64,000 nucleotides of DNA, taken from contig OU744454.1 in assembly GCA_916610825.1 (NCBI GenBank), positions 831,001 through 895,000 of the forward strand, given 5' to 3'. Positions 55,401-62,717 of the stretch are shown here, piece by piece. The notes under the pieces were generated by a model. It saw nothing but the letters and a program-made list of their open reading frames with translations, did not search any database and had not been told where the DNA came from. Within the stretch, counting starts at the first letter, position 1. Every line of letters starts with the position of its first letter. Made by a program: the position numbers and the translations under genes. Source of the stretch: Haliclystus octoradiatus. Its lineage: Eukaryota > Cnidaria > Staurozoa > Stauromedusae > Haliclystidae.

Positions 55401-55681
55401 CGTAATTCTTTATAAGGAAAATCATCAGCGGCCCTTTGAATTCTGTTGTTTGAATCTTCGTTCGATAAAACACCGACCATTACTCCAACAATTACTAAGA
55501 ATACAACTCCAGCTCCTGTAGCGAATAATTTGTTGTTTTTACTTGTGAAGCAAGAGCTGTCATTTACAGTTTCCCCAACTTTGTATTTCTTTTTACCACG
55601 CGGAGGATGAGAATCACCTTCATCGTCCTCTGTATAATTCAATAAATTAATTGACTCGTCTTCCGTAGGTTCCCCCGCCAT
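32271..55681 (-). CDS. AP2: canonical M1 family zinc aminopeptidase, 19 exons, 970 aa
   Basis: Exons in coding order: 55681-55008, 45642-45495, 44835-44707, 43564-43444, 42942-42788, 42264-42016, 41306-41241, 40399-40334, 39648-39482, 38323-38238, 37931-37798, 36705-36650, 35697-35550, 35414-35341, 34661-34557, 33737-33570, 32936-32796, 32635-32554, 32414-32271 (stop). Their sum is 2913 nt, in frame. A short cytosolic tail, a signal-anchor at about residues 51-73 and an ectodomain make it a type II membrane enzyme of the APN/ENPEP type. Motifs: PCFDEP, GAMEN (368-372), HELAH (404-408) with Glu427 in WLNEG, Tyr in [15 protein letters not shown], and the ERAP1-C-like C-terminal domain with WLKEHSS at the end. 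It should remove N-terminal residues from extracellular peptides; substrate preference cannot be read. Intron 1 carries the BEL/Pao element. The exon at 42788-42942 has two extra partial copies of its 3' end downstream. Confidence 0.96.
34365..34499 (+). mobile_element. Non-LTR retrotransposon 3' end with (GAT)n tail
   Basis: The tail reads ctcaataaatgatgatgatg and continues as (GAT)n from about 34450 to 34499. The upstream UTR resembles that of 38446-38873 (cagtcctgtgaa / catgagccctttgtaaaaa blocks). No coding part remains. Confidence 0.5.
37140..37245 (-). mobile_element. SINE fragment, second family
   Basis: It contains aatggctggatggctttcctgtca, matching catggccggatgcccttcctgacg at 41862-41883. 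The tRNA-like part seen at 41.9 kb is missing. Confidence 0.45.
37592..37670. mobile_element. 'gttcatgaac' MITE fragment
   Basis: It holds catttaacaatcatgaactc and ttatgaactcctaaaggttatgaactg, followed by tgacaaggg. It is diverged. Confidence 0.4.
38446..38873 (+). mobile_element. 5'-truncated non-LTR retrotransposon (LINE) with (GAT)n tail
   Basis: The frame at 38452-38694 is the extreme C-terminus of a LINE reverse transcriptase: [10 protein letters not shown] near the start and [15 protein letters not shown] then SFKCLL before the stop. That is the usual ending of CR1/Jockey-type RT proteins. A 150-nt 3' UTR follows, ending tcaataaatgatgatgatg. It lies in an AP2 intron on the strand opposite to the gene. 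Confidence 0.75.
39822..39988 (+). repeat. Dispersed repeat, copy B (partner at 15.3 kb)
   Basis: See copy A at 15256-15442. The open frame at 39724-39969 covers it, but copy A has no matching open frame, so coding is unlikely. Confidence 0.6.
40041..40220. mobile_element. TA-flanked 'CAGTCAAACCTGT' MITE, best-preserved plus copy
   Basis: It starts TA-CAGTCAAACCTGTTATGATG and ends caggcttctctg-TA. Inside, the phrase (a/g)ccacctg-ctatagtggtca occurs near both ends, and attgaatcaaccctgta is central. About 180 bp, no coding capacity. Confidence 0.75.
41815..41965 (-). mobile_element. tRNA-derived SINE, second family (minus)
   Basis: On the minus strand there is an A-box-like tagtgtaatggttaatgtg and, about 30 bp on, a B-box-like gggtgcaatccctggc, followed by ggcgtcaggaagggcatcc. 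It cannot fold as a working tRNA. The frame at 41823-42008 is within it. Confidence 0.6.
42362..42535. repeat. Foldback element with a hammerhead motif (AP2 intron)
   Basis: The outer arms (aaatagtagatcaaagatc... acaagtttactccg, and cggagtaaatttgtgatc...tttgatctactattt) are inverted copies. The right half contains hammerhead copy d. The family module GCTCTG...GCATTGAGCA follows at 42538-42559. A decayed relative with the same arms is at 33843-34000. Confidence 0.8.
42463..42502 (+). ncRNA. Hammerhead ribozyme motif, copy d (most canonical)
   Basis: Plus strand, 40 nt: stem I CCGU, core CUGAAGA, stem II GCGU-CUUU-ACGC (four pairs, including the canonical G-C next to the core), core GAAA, stem III ACU/AGU with a CAG loop, cleavage nucleotide A, stem I ACGG. 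Every conserved base is present and stem I pairs 4 of 4. Stem I here (CCGU/ACGG) differs on both sides from copies a, c and e, so pairing rather than sequence is conserved. Confidence 0.88.
42633..42845 (-). repeat. Triplicated 71-bp block containing the HELAH exon end and donor site
   Basis: Copies begin at 42633, 42704 and 42775, exactly 71 bp apart. The third overlaps the real AP2 exon (42788-42942) and contains the codons for IAHELAHQ plus the GTGAAT donor. The first two are intronic duplicates of that exon end, differing from each other at about two bases. They lack an acceptor directly upstream. Confidence 0.95.
43699..44107. mobile_element. MITE with 'ttaccgtatttcc' terminus
   Basis: It begins ttaccgtatttcccggtg-ttaagtcg and ends with an inverted tttcaaaaacggtaa. 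The internal segments 'gggtcaacttatacat' and 'gtggtcaaatttatgctc' are imperfect inverted relatives. No coding capacity. Boundaries are approximate. Confidence 0.5.
44285..44462. repeat. Foldback minisatellite of 16-bp 'tacgccgaaagtccga' units
   Basis: About six 16-bp units (t-gcgccgaaagtc-gt type) run in one direction from 44308 to 44400 and then reverse (ggactttcggcacaacgacctttcgg...). The whole block can form a long cruciform. The three overlapping open frames here are by-products of the repeat. Confidence 0.85.
44872..44965. mobile_element. 'CAGTCAAACCTGT' MITE, truncated copy
   Basis: It starts TA-CAATGAAACCTGTATATAGC and carries 'gaccactatagacaggtga' and 'acagggttgattga'. The right end is missing. 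Confidence 0.55.
45010..45247 (+). mobile_element. Decayed LINE 3' fragment
   Basis: The first part, read with stops, gives [19 protein letters not shown], matching the LINE protein end at 38452-38694. It ends in cctgaataaatgatgacgac. It lies in an AP2 intron. Confidence 0.6.
46392..46566. mobile_element. TA-flanked 'CAGTCAAACCTGT' MITE (inverted copy)
   Basis: It starts TA-CAGTGAAACCTGTATATAACG and ends gttacaacaggtatgactg-TA, so both termini are the family's terminal inverted repeat. It lies in AP2 intron 1, just left of the BEL/Pao element. Confidence 0.75.
46831..47384 (+). repeat. 5' LTR of the BEL/Pao element
   Basis: It begins tgttttgattaacataag and ends cttggcaaaaca. It matches 53295-53848 throughout by eye. 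It should contain the promoter and polyadenylation signals (aataaa-like strings are present in its middle). Confidence 0.95.
47435..53236 (+). CDS. BEL/Pao gag-pol polyprotein, 1933 aa, intact
   Basis: Domains in order: Gag with a DUF1759-like region (about residues 280-400); two Cys/His knuckles near 531-570 (CX2CX4HX4C, then CX2CX3H-type); retropepsin-like protease with LIDGGADTT near 630; reverse transcriptase with the YMDD active site near 1051; an A17-type [13 protein letters not shown] connector; RNase H from about 1225 ([10 protein letters not shown]), later [10 protein letters not shown]; integrase with an H2C2 zinc domain near 1534, then core acidic residues in LDFFGP (about 1608), YSDNGPN (about 1677) and NGVVE (about 1728); and a C-terminal DUF5641-like part. 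No stop or frameshift interrupts it. Residues about 185-249 of Gag hold four 16-residue repeats of the [16 protein letters not shown] type. There is no envelope frame. Confidence 0.96.
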   Translation: MNFADDAEAIRRKWERKSKLFSLEVQAHHKLAHNDNASMKRWQIMQEKIMNTFIEYEAITKTYLTHLEDNNALSEEVENDVDSRTSEFQITHDEIHDDCFKNIREIQRQEMIFETEKLELILQREQAETRLSTRSKNTTPASHHEIASQEEDDVMVTDANNDADDNDQVENEDNTCQSEGQVSTAKESPVSSNYNMEMISTKEIPVSSNYNMEMISTKEIPASSNYNMEMISTKEIPVSSNYNMEMIKEISKSVAEAVAIATITAVNSKGEKKHKGNSVRLAGFTPNNWNGEYIAFPTFQKRFTSAMKQAGVNDDDVKIQWLEKTIPESYHTIIEGRSSIEEAWKAIKLVVTDYKIADEMTWNFRKLKPLIDKDTETIQTFVTTMRTHIMYLVDFGKQERLKDEEFIRDLKRKAGRELEEQIDDQLSTENRLAKKMGIQEEKLSAEYILEFLERRIQTSHTKKSEKRQLQQRNTRNNDHQRKSDTTQKTAKMNASNVSKNDECKLDCEGPSHTLEECPVFQAEDVPTRSEYCKSKGFCFRCLKVDHMMRNCKATNTCESCGRNHHTLLHRPSTSNTKRNEDNNRRTTSSIKGIATAKGEESVRLPVVKIWVKTGFKNADGTPILKQALCLIDGGADTTLVRRSFADTLGIEGEDTTINYEVVGGNCHTERTKTFQLTIGRLQPIQQAGTINAYGIQKPCGAASPLKKEFFKEHSHLSHLENVIDQKGGNIDILIGRDQQKLHKELHKIEPKEDDVNGPIGIEYPLGWTIVGVTEKLSKRMTNTKNVSSVQICATNDDEEAAKVKKMITCDLVGVNATKKCVCSNKEIDEARFIDKAKNTKLNDEGHVEVQLPWKPGYPDLLENNYHEVFCNLRRKTNKLIETGEYEQYAAVIKDVINSGFVKEVKHNEGEAAFYIEHLIVEKESSSTPKRMVWNSARKYHGHSLSTALEKGPDLLNSLFKILINFREDEIAFTGDIKKMFNMIAIGPEDRKYHRFLWIEKNNIQPRVFEWQRLVFGDPPSPDLSQASLHFLATTFEEKWPIGTEILRRNIYMDDIADSRANNSEVEEAIIQTTQMLEMGNFKIKKWHSNNSEMEQKVNGSQKEATDDLNTMILGHHWNKDIDVISLKCKSLPKDWQLQENFTKRNLLGLIAKIWDPLGMLAPAVVNLRIPFQGLWRAGYNWDTVISNEEKEYWKDNIEKVGNKLNTTINRCMKPRNAIGQPELHAFADGGEKGFGTCLFLRWNLGEGKFKINFVAAKALVTPVKGWTIPRTELVASLIMVRLTQNVISALRMKPLSIHYWIDSKVVLHWIRSTTQQMKAFVEARIAEIQELANIDEFHYVPSKQNPADPLTKMNDADLERWHEGPKFLQKETLPKFETEEISEEIEATRDPKEIKPPRKLKKKTRKPMKSANSLFLITDTKLMDKETAEEILKLANEAKDWTTAVESIKEQHGCDGAEKIYQALQSNENWKHDNLKKLCPFFDGKDNLCRLGGRLDHAKEFNPGLVAPVILPKMNKNDVTGISSIHRRIIKMIIEHFHHKTGHSGIRRVRAAIEQEGLWIVGVNKLLKQTSKDCLFCRTRKRPLLEQQMGQIPSFRLDSKYPAFWTTALDFFGPLKTILRRGVVKDAHVVVFVCTVSRAIHLEYCYSQDGGEGLSSEKFLMALRRFISIRGIHPIQFYSDNGPNLVGASSKVKKIIEDWDLQMLENGVAGQGFTWLWNCPTASHQNGVVEIFVKVVRKALDAMTDCYNKSLKPDEWITALSEITYLINSRPLWPGSSADPTDMNEMITPNSLLYGHNMILPQPVDEAKIHPCDRMAAIQKRVQIFWNYWRSNMPNMMLCRSKWFSKSRNLEVGDLVIVKKTSLNGAAPRAIWPVAIVTATYPGRDGLVRKVQIKSKTGKYDRPVSKLVLIATKDEIAARSIEETKELITAIEN
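53285..53294 (+). other. Polypurine tract of the BEL/Pao element
   Basis: The purine run aggggggag lies directly before the 3' LTR, where plus-strand DNA synthesis is primed in LTR retrotransposons. Confidence 0.75.
53295..53848 (+). repeat. 3' LTR of the BEL/Pao element
   Basis: The length equals that of the 5' LTR (554 bp) and I see no mismatch. It is followed by the target duplication CTTCA. Confidence 0.95.
54115..54154 (-). ncRNA. Hammerhead ribozyme motif, copy e
   Basis: Minus strand, 40 nt: stem I UUGC, core CUGAUGA, U, stem II CGC-CUCG-GCG, U, core GAAA, stem III ACU/AGU with a UCA loop, cleavage nucleotide A, stem I GCAA. Stem I pairs 4 of 4 with a G-C first pair, where copies a, c and d have A-U. 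Confidence 0.87.
54204..54243 (+). ncRNA. Hammerhead ribozyme motif, copy f
   Basis: Same core and stem II as copy e, but the base after the cleavage site is A instead of G, so stem I is UUGC/ACAA with one A-C mismatch next to the core. All conserved core bases remain. Confidence 0.75.
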
Positions 55682-57765
55682 TTCTTGTTGGATTTAACAA
55701 GTTTTAGCTTTGCTTTACTGTTTTACATCTTTGATTTTTGATGTCATTCCAACAGGTGCTCGCTGCTCGGTCAATGAAGACAACATTTTCCAGCTAAAAG
55801 CAACGCTTTACTTTCACAGCATTTATAATTTCTCTTACGAATTACTTTACCAACAATATGTTTTTTGGATAATGTGAAAGTAATATATAATTCACAATCA
55901 ATATACATAATCTATCTGACTATTCGATTGGCTAAATGGCTCAACGTCTAAATGATGTCAACACATCGGGTACATAAATACAAAAACGTTATTATGATTC
56001 AAGATAACTATAGCTATCATTATTGACCATTATTCATTCAACAAGTACCTAGCATATATCTTATTTTCTTTGATTCAATAAACGACGGGAAATGCTAACC
56101 AACGGAATATTTGATCAGCATGTAAATAATTATTTTGCAACTTACAGATTTCTTTCCAAAACATCTGATCATCATTTGTAACAACGAATTCGATATATAA
56201 ATAAAAACGATTAATTTAAATTGATTCACATTTTATTGACGGCCACCTATTAAGTCCCTAAAGGTCAAAAACACTTACGTGAAACTAACCAACACAGTTT
56301 CAAAAAAGTACTTGCAATATTATTAAAATTGAGGGTTGTTTGCTATACGAGGCCTGCACGAGAAAAAAGGGGATGAAGTTCTCGCAGCTCGGGGGGAAGA
56401 GAAAGAGACGAAAAAGAAAAAAGGAGAAAAATTAACCTAGCGGGTTCGGTCCCCCACATGGTCAACCATTTGTTTGCCTCATTATTGTGTAACATATGTA
56501 AATATTCAATTCCCCGCCGGAGAAGAATTTTTTTCTTTTTTTTTTATTTCGAATTGTTTTTTACAGAGTTTTAACTTTATCTGAGTATACGATTTGGTTT
56601 TTATTTACCATATTTTACACTTTTTTCTATTTATTTGTCTTCGAAGTTTAAGAAATTTCGACGTAGAAACTTGTCGTGACGACGTAAATTTCTTTGTACG
56701 CAGTGTCCAAGGGTGTAACAAACTAGAATGCATATTCGCGTGATGATCAACTGAAACAGCTTTGTACAATTCATAACCAAAGAGTAGAGGACTGGAAATA
56801 TTCTGGGACAGAACAATCTGATTGCGTTTTGATAGTTCAAATTATTTCGTATAACAGATTTATGCAGTACTGTAGATCACTGTGGGAGGCAAGTTAGGAA
56901 CACGTCATGCAGTTGGACGGTAACGCAGGTGACGACTATTCCGCTATAGCAGGTTTTGAGCGATAATTAAATAGAGTTATATACTTATATGTTCTGAATT
57001 ATAAGGACGCTGTTTCTAATTAATATATGAAATGCTTTGTTGCAATCTTTTTCTTCAATATTTCAATATTTCCATACTAATTATTAATATTAAAAGTCAT
57101 TATGGTATACGATACTGTAGTTAAAATATGACACGAAACGACGCGATAATACCGATACATGTGCTGTGTAATGTAAAAAATAATCTAATTATCGCAAAAC
57201 GAAACAATCAGATAAAACGCATCTATTTTCATTATTTTAATAAGTTTAGATTTTATTTTATTTCCCTTCCATAGTATACAAATGCGCCTTTTAAAATACT
57301 ATACCTAAACTAATTAAAAATGTCTATATACATTTTATAGCCAAAACTAAATATTAAAACTAACTTAAAATATAGTAAAATATAACTAATTCCAAACATT
57401 ATTTTGAACTCCAGATGTAAACGTATTTTCATGTATAATTATATTGCATGCACATAGCTGCTTCATTATGTAACTACTAAAGAAGAGCCACACCAAAATG
57501 CGTAAACAAAAGAAAATGCTCCAGTATGTGATTCTTTACGATAAACAGAAAGACGTTTTTTGTTGAGACCTGTGTTGTGTGACAATACATATAGTTTTTA
57601 CTTTGAAAGCTATCAATGCAAACTCTTTGTTATGTGATGAACATCTGGAAGGCTTGTGAATAATACTAAACGCTCTGAAAGTCACACGATCACTCAACTA
57701 AAACATATTTCAACTCTTATAAATGTGTTCAGGTTCTACAAGAACGAAATTATTTTGGATGTTAA
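55682..57765. promoter_or_regulatory. 2.1-kb divergent intergenic region between AP2 and AP3
   Basis: AP2 (minus) starts at 55681 and AP3 (plus) at 57766, so both promoters lie here. TATAAA occurs at 57718-57723, close before the AP3 ATG. A purine-rich patch (about 56350-56440) and a T-rich run (56530-56550) are visible. I see no coding exon. The frame at 56631-56840 has no recognisable similarity. Confidence 0.55.
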
Positions 57766-60700
57766 ATGGACAGTGCTGGACGTTATCTTTTATATGATGC
57801 TGATAGAGAAAGGCAAACTATGGCAAAAGTAGGAGGTTTATCGTCTAGTGCTGTGCGTCTGTTATCCTTAGTTGACAATGTTGAACGATTGACGCCGCAA
57901 AAACAGCAATACCCATCAGATTCAGATTCGGAAGGATCGAGTTTTCTTTACAAAATGTCTGATAGACCAAGTCCTGTTAAAAATAACAGAAAACAGTATT
58001 CTATCTCAGCTAAATCACTTCAAAAGGAACGTTCGATTTGGGTGTTTATTCTATCCGTATTGTTGGTGTGTTCACTGTTATTCGCTATGTTAACTGTATC
58101 ATCTGTAATGAAAAGAAGAAGATTAGAAAATGATGGAGTAAAAGTGCAAAAACATATTACTCTTTTGTCACAGAATGATCTTGATGGAGAATTATTACCT
58201 CCGTTGGATTCCAACAAGACTACCGTAATCATGACCGAAAATAATCAGACTGTTGTAGCACGCACGCAGTCTACATCTAGCACTACGACGGCGATTACTA
58301 CATCAGAATCACGCACGCAGTCTACACCTAGCACTACGACGGCGATTACTACATCAGAATCTCCGTATACTGCTTCAGAAGTAAAGCACACGACAAAATC
58401 AAAGCATACTACATTGAAAGCAAAACATTCCACAACGAAATTAAAACCCACAACATCAAAACCAAGTTATACAACTTCAAAACCTTCAATCAAGAAGATT
58501 GAATTATTAACATCCATAGTTAAAGCTTCAAGTTATAGTATCGAATTAGATTTCGATAATGAAGAATCTCCGAAAATTTCTGCAGATGTTATTGTTAAAT
58601 TTACCGTCATTAAAACTAGAAATGATGTTACAATTGAACTGCCTAATAGTGCTGTAACACATGTCACGTGCAAAGAAGTCCATGAGGATCCATCTTTGTC
58701 TTACAGACGACCTTTGAAGTTGAAATATTCACAGTTAGACAATACACCAAAAGTACTTCGGTTAGATTTTCACAAAGAACTCTCACCATCTAAGACGTAT
58801 GAGTTAAGAATGAAGTATATTCTGAAAAATGATATGGATAAGAGTACTGGATTCAAGTAAGTGCGACGCATCTTTAATTCATAACTTTGTAAATATATTG
58901 TAGTTATTAAATATCTATCTAATCATTTCATTTTATTATTACATAATTATTTTATTTATCAGTAACGGAGAAGATCTAGTAGGAAAGTAGGCTCAAATGG
59001 CACATTCAAGCCAAGGGCCCAGGAAACCATTGCGCACGCCTCACGGTGATTTGGGTTTGGTTGTCTTCAGCCTGAGTTCATCTCGAGAACCAATCATGTT
59101 ACAGCAGCAACTGTTTTATGTTGTTAATCCCCGTATGAAAGTATTGATTGACTTTTGCCAATTTTCAGGGATGGTAATTGCCCAACTTTAGAACTCTCTT
59201 CAAATGATCTTCTGCCTTGTTTTGGATCCGCAACTGTTACAAGCAAGTTTTCATTGAGTGTTGAATATCCTAGCGAATGTACGGTTGTCTCAACTATGCC
59301 ACGCAAGAATAAGGTAAGTTGAATGGGTCCCGCCGGTCTGATCCTGATGTATGATGTGACTATATGCCGAATTGAAGTTTGCATCGGATTGGGTTTGGAT
59401 CGGATTCGCAGACCTCTGATGCCGAAGATCCATTTTTTATGTGACGATTCTGTTAATTGTGATTTTATGTGTTGTACATAATCGTAACGTCTTTAAATCT
59501 ATGAGTGTAAGTGTAATTGAATTTGATAAGAAGATAAGAAGAGGAACGGGTTGTTCTTATCCAGCTGAAGACACCCGTCTTTGTTATTGCCCCTGTTGGG
59601 ATATCTTAGATAAACTAGGATGCATTGATCTATACAGAGACAACCGATGTGGTATAGCTTTAGAGATATACTTTAGAGGCAGTTATAGATATTGTCGCAT
59701 AACTTTGATCTTGATTTAGAAGCTCATAAAAATTATGATCATTAAAAGGTCAAATATGTCATTCTCACTGTCTGATCTATTCATGGCTATATACACTACA
59801 AGTTTATTAAATCGTTTTGTTATTTACACGGGCCGGTTACAAGGAATACATCTCTAAATCACACACATTTTTGGTCCAGGGAACCGTCTGTCCCATCCAA
59901 ACTCAATTGGAGGTATCTTCTCTATATGAACTAGAGTCAGTAGAGTGTAATTCCTATCAAGACAATCAAAGAACATACGATACACTGATGATGCATAAAT
60001 CTTCGATAGAGAAAATCCATAGAAGAAACTCAGCATTTATTGTTAACAATATACTGCTTATGTAAATATAATTTAATAAATTATTGAATAGCCTAGCCTG
60101 TGCGCAGACCCAAATCTTTTTTTGACGATTAGTAGGTCTGGTCATCGAAAAAAGATTTGGGTCTGCGTGCAGACTAGTATAGCCTGGATATGTTGTTTAG
60201 AAGGATAATGATTTTACAATACTGTACTGTGTACTTCCTGTATTACAATAACACCACTTTAAAAATCTACTGCAATGCATGCATTTTTCTATACAACAGT
60301 CGATTTAATATTCTGATTCTCAATATGTTACTTAATGATCTTAGTTTGAAAGTGTACAAACATCATCTTATACGCACTAATGTATAAATTATAATAATTA
60401 TTGTATATTTTCAGAAACGCATACATTATGAGTAATTAAATTAATATTTCCAATCCATAAAGCGAAGTTGAGTGAGATATTAATTAGCTGTTATTAACTA
60501 TTAGTGTTATCATCAGTTTTGCTTTTGTTTCTTAATTCACTGTCAATTCTTTGAAGTTCCTCATCTAGTCGTTCTTTTGCTCGATATACCTTCGACTGAA
60601 TATAGAATGAACCACCATTTTTTTTGTCATTTATGTTGAATAAATATTCATATTTTTTTTGTAATAGTTCTTTATCAAATTCTTTAATATTCAATATATT

Positions 60701-62682
60701 TTTTGCTTCATCAAGAGATATACCATGGACATTGGTTGCATTTGTTTGTTTTGCTCCTTCGGAAGCGGCAGCTCTAGCACGATTTTGTGTCGCTGCTCCA
60801 GCTTGGAATTCTTGGCGAAGAGCTTGGGCAAACGCTTTGCCTACAATTTGCCCACCAAGGACGATTATTTGCGCAATAAACTTTGCCATAATAAATGATC
60901 CTGCAATTCAAAAAACTTTGTTAGGAACACAATAAAAAAAATAAAAGGGTTGACACGGTCTTTCTGTAATTGAATTGGTTTCAAAAGCCTAGAGAAATAG
61001 GCAACATCCATTACGAGTTTAGCTACGACTGTATACGACATAATTATATGACATTTGAACAAAATTGTCGTGAAACAAATCTTGTTTATTAACAACATAT
61101 TTCCGTTTGAAAACCATTTAAAATAAAGGATATAATAAGCTAAACATTATTATTATAACTAAATAAGGAAATAGACGAACTCACTTCGAAAGCAGAACGA
61201 TATTTGGAAGTTTTCTTCCTAGCTGAGCTTCATGCCGTTGCACATAAAATCCACCATGTTCAAAATGTGTGTGATCCACGAGGACTGGAGAACAGTCATA
61301 CATTTTCGCATATTACGTCATATTTCAACGTCACGCTACGTCGACGCAAGACGCTAAATTCCTGACGTCGTTTGACGCAAAGAAGAAAATCTTTGTTTCA
61401 AAATTAAATTTTCATATTTTTTCATTTTTAGATTTCCTTATCAAGTGTGAAATCATTAAGTCAATTCGATGCGACGGAGAAAATATCATTTGAATCATTT
61501 GGTGTGGCATTCTTGGGTTTTAAAAGTTTGGAAGTCAAGGCTACGAAGGGAACCAAGGTATTTTGAAATCATGACATTTCACACAGAAACCCATACGTAA
61601 TTAGCGATACTGTCACTAAGGGGGCGGCAATCAGAAGACTTCCTGTTAAATTTTTGGCTTGTGAATTTGAGGTTGGTTGCTTAAATTATATTTTTGAACA
61701 AAAATGTTTCAGTGCAAATTTCAGAAATCCCACATACTGTACCGAAATTTTATTTGTCGGCAACTATGTTTAATTATATTAATTGCTATCAGTTCCTATT
61801 CACGCTACAGGCATTTGTAGATTTGTGGTTTATATTGTTATAAAATAACCCAGTTGAGATACGCTCAGTGCCCATGCATACAATCAATTGTGACCAATCC
61901 AAGCAGAATCAACATGATTAAAAAAAAGATTTGGGTAATTTTGACGTCATACAATGGATGTGTTATTTCCTTGATTAATGATTAGAAACTGCCAAACATT
62001 TTTTGAAACATGCGAAGTGACCCCTACAGCCAGGTGGGCATTCTGCTGAGGTTTTTGGAGCCCATAAAGTAGCAATCACAGTTGACGTCAACCAGCGATG
62101 GGGAAGACGGGTTGTGTTAAAGTTGACAGCCTGTTAATATGTCAAGATATTATTTTAGGAGATGTTATTATGTTGAAATGTTTCAAAACTCTCCCTTGAT
62201 GCATGCCAAACATAATTCAATTGTTTTTTTACTAATTTTAAATACCTGTTTCGTGCCACAATTTTTACTAATTTTATTTAAAAATTGTTTTATTGTTATG
62301 ATCAAATTCATTTTAGATTGAAATATTCTATCCATCGGAAATAGATCGGAAACAAATCAATTTTGCAGCAACATTCCTACCAGCAGTTATCGATGCAATG
62401 GAAAGTTTTCTAGAAAATCAATTTCCACTTCCAGAATTGAGTAAGTCAAATTATTATTGCCAATGCGTTAATTGTTACCTTTTACAATATCAAATGGTTT
62501 ATTTTGTTTACGATAATAACAATACGTTACTAGGGAGTCTTAATCTCAAACTATTTTCCTTTGTTCGTGTTCGGAATTTTATTTATATATGTTTTATAAT
62601 GACTATAATTGTCAACAATTTGTTTCGGAGCTTACAGAAAAGGAGGAAATCCGCTGATTGGAGGAGCTCTCTCATGTCTGTA

Positions 62683-62717
<35 letters not shown>

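Noticed and set aside
60091..60187. Hammerhead motif in the inverted repeat of AP3 intron 2
   Set aside because: The arms pair well, but neither strand contains CUGANGA followed by GAAA, so it is an ordinary inverted repeat.
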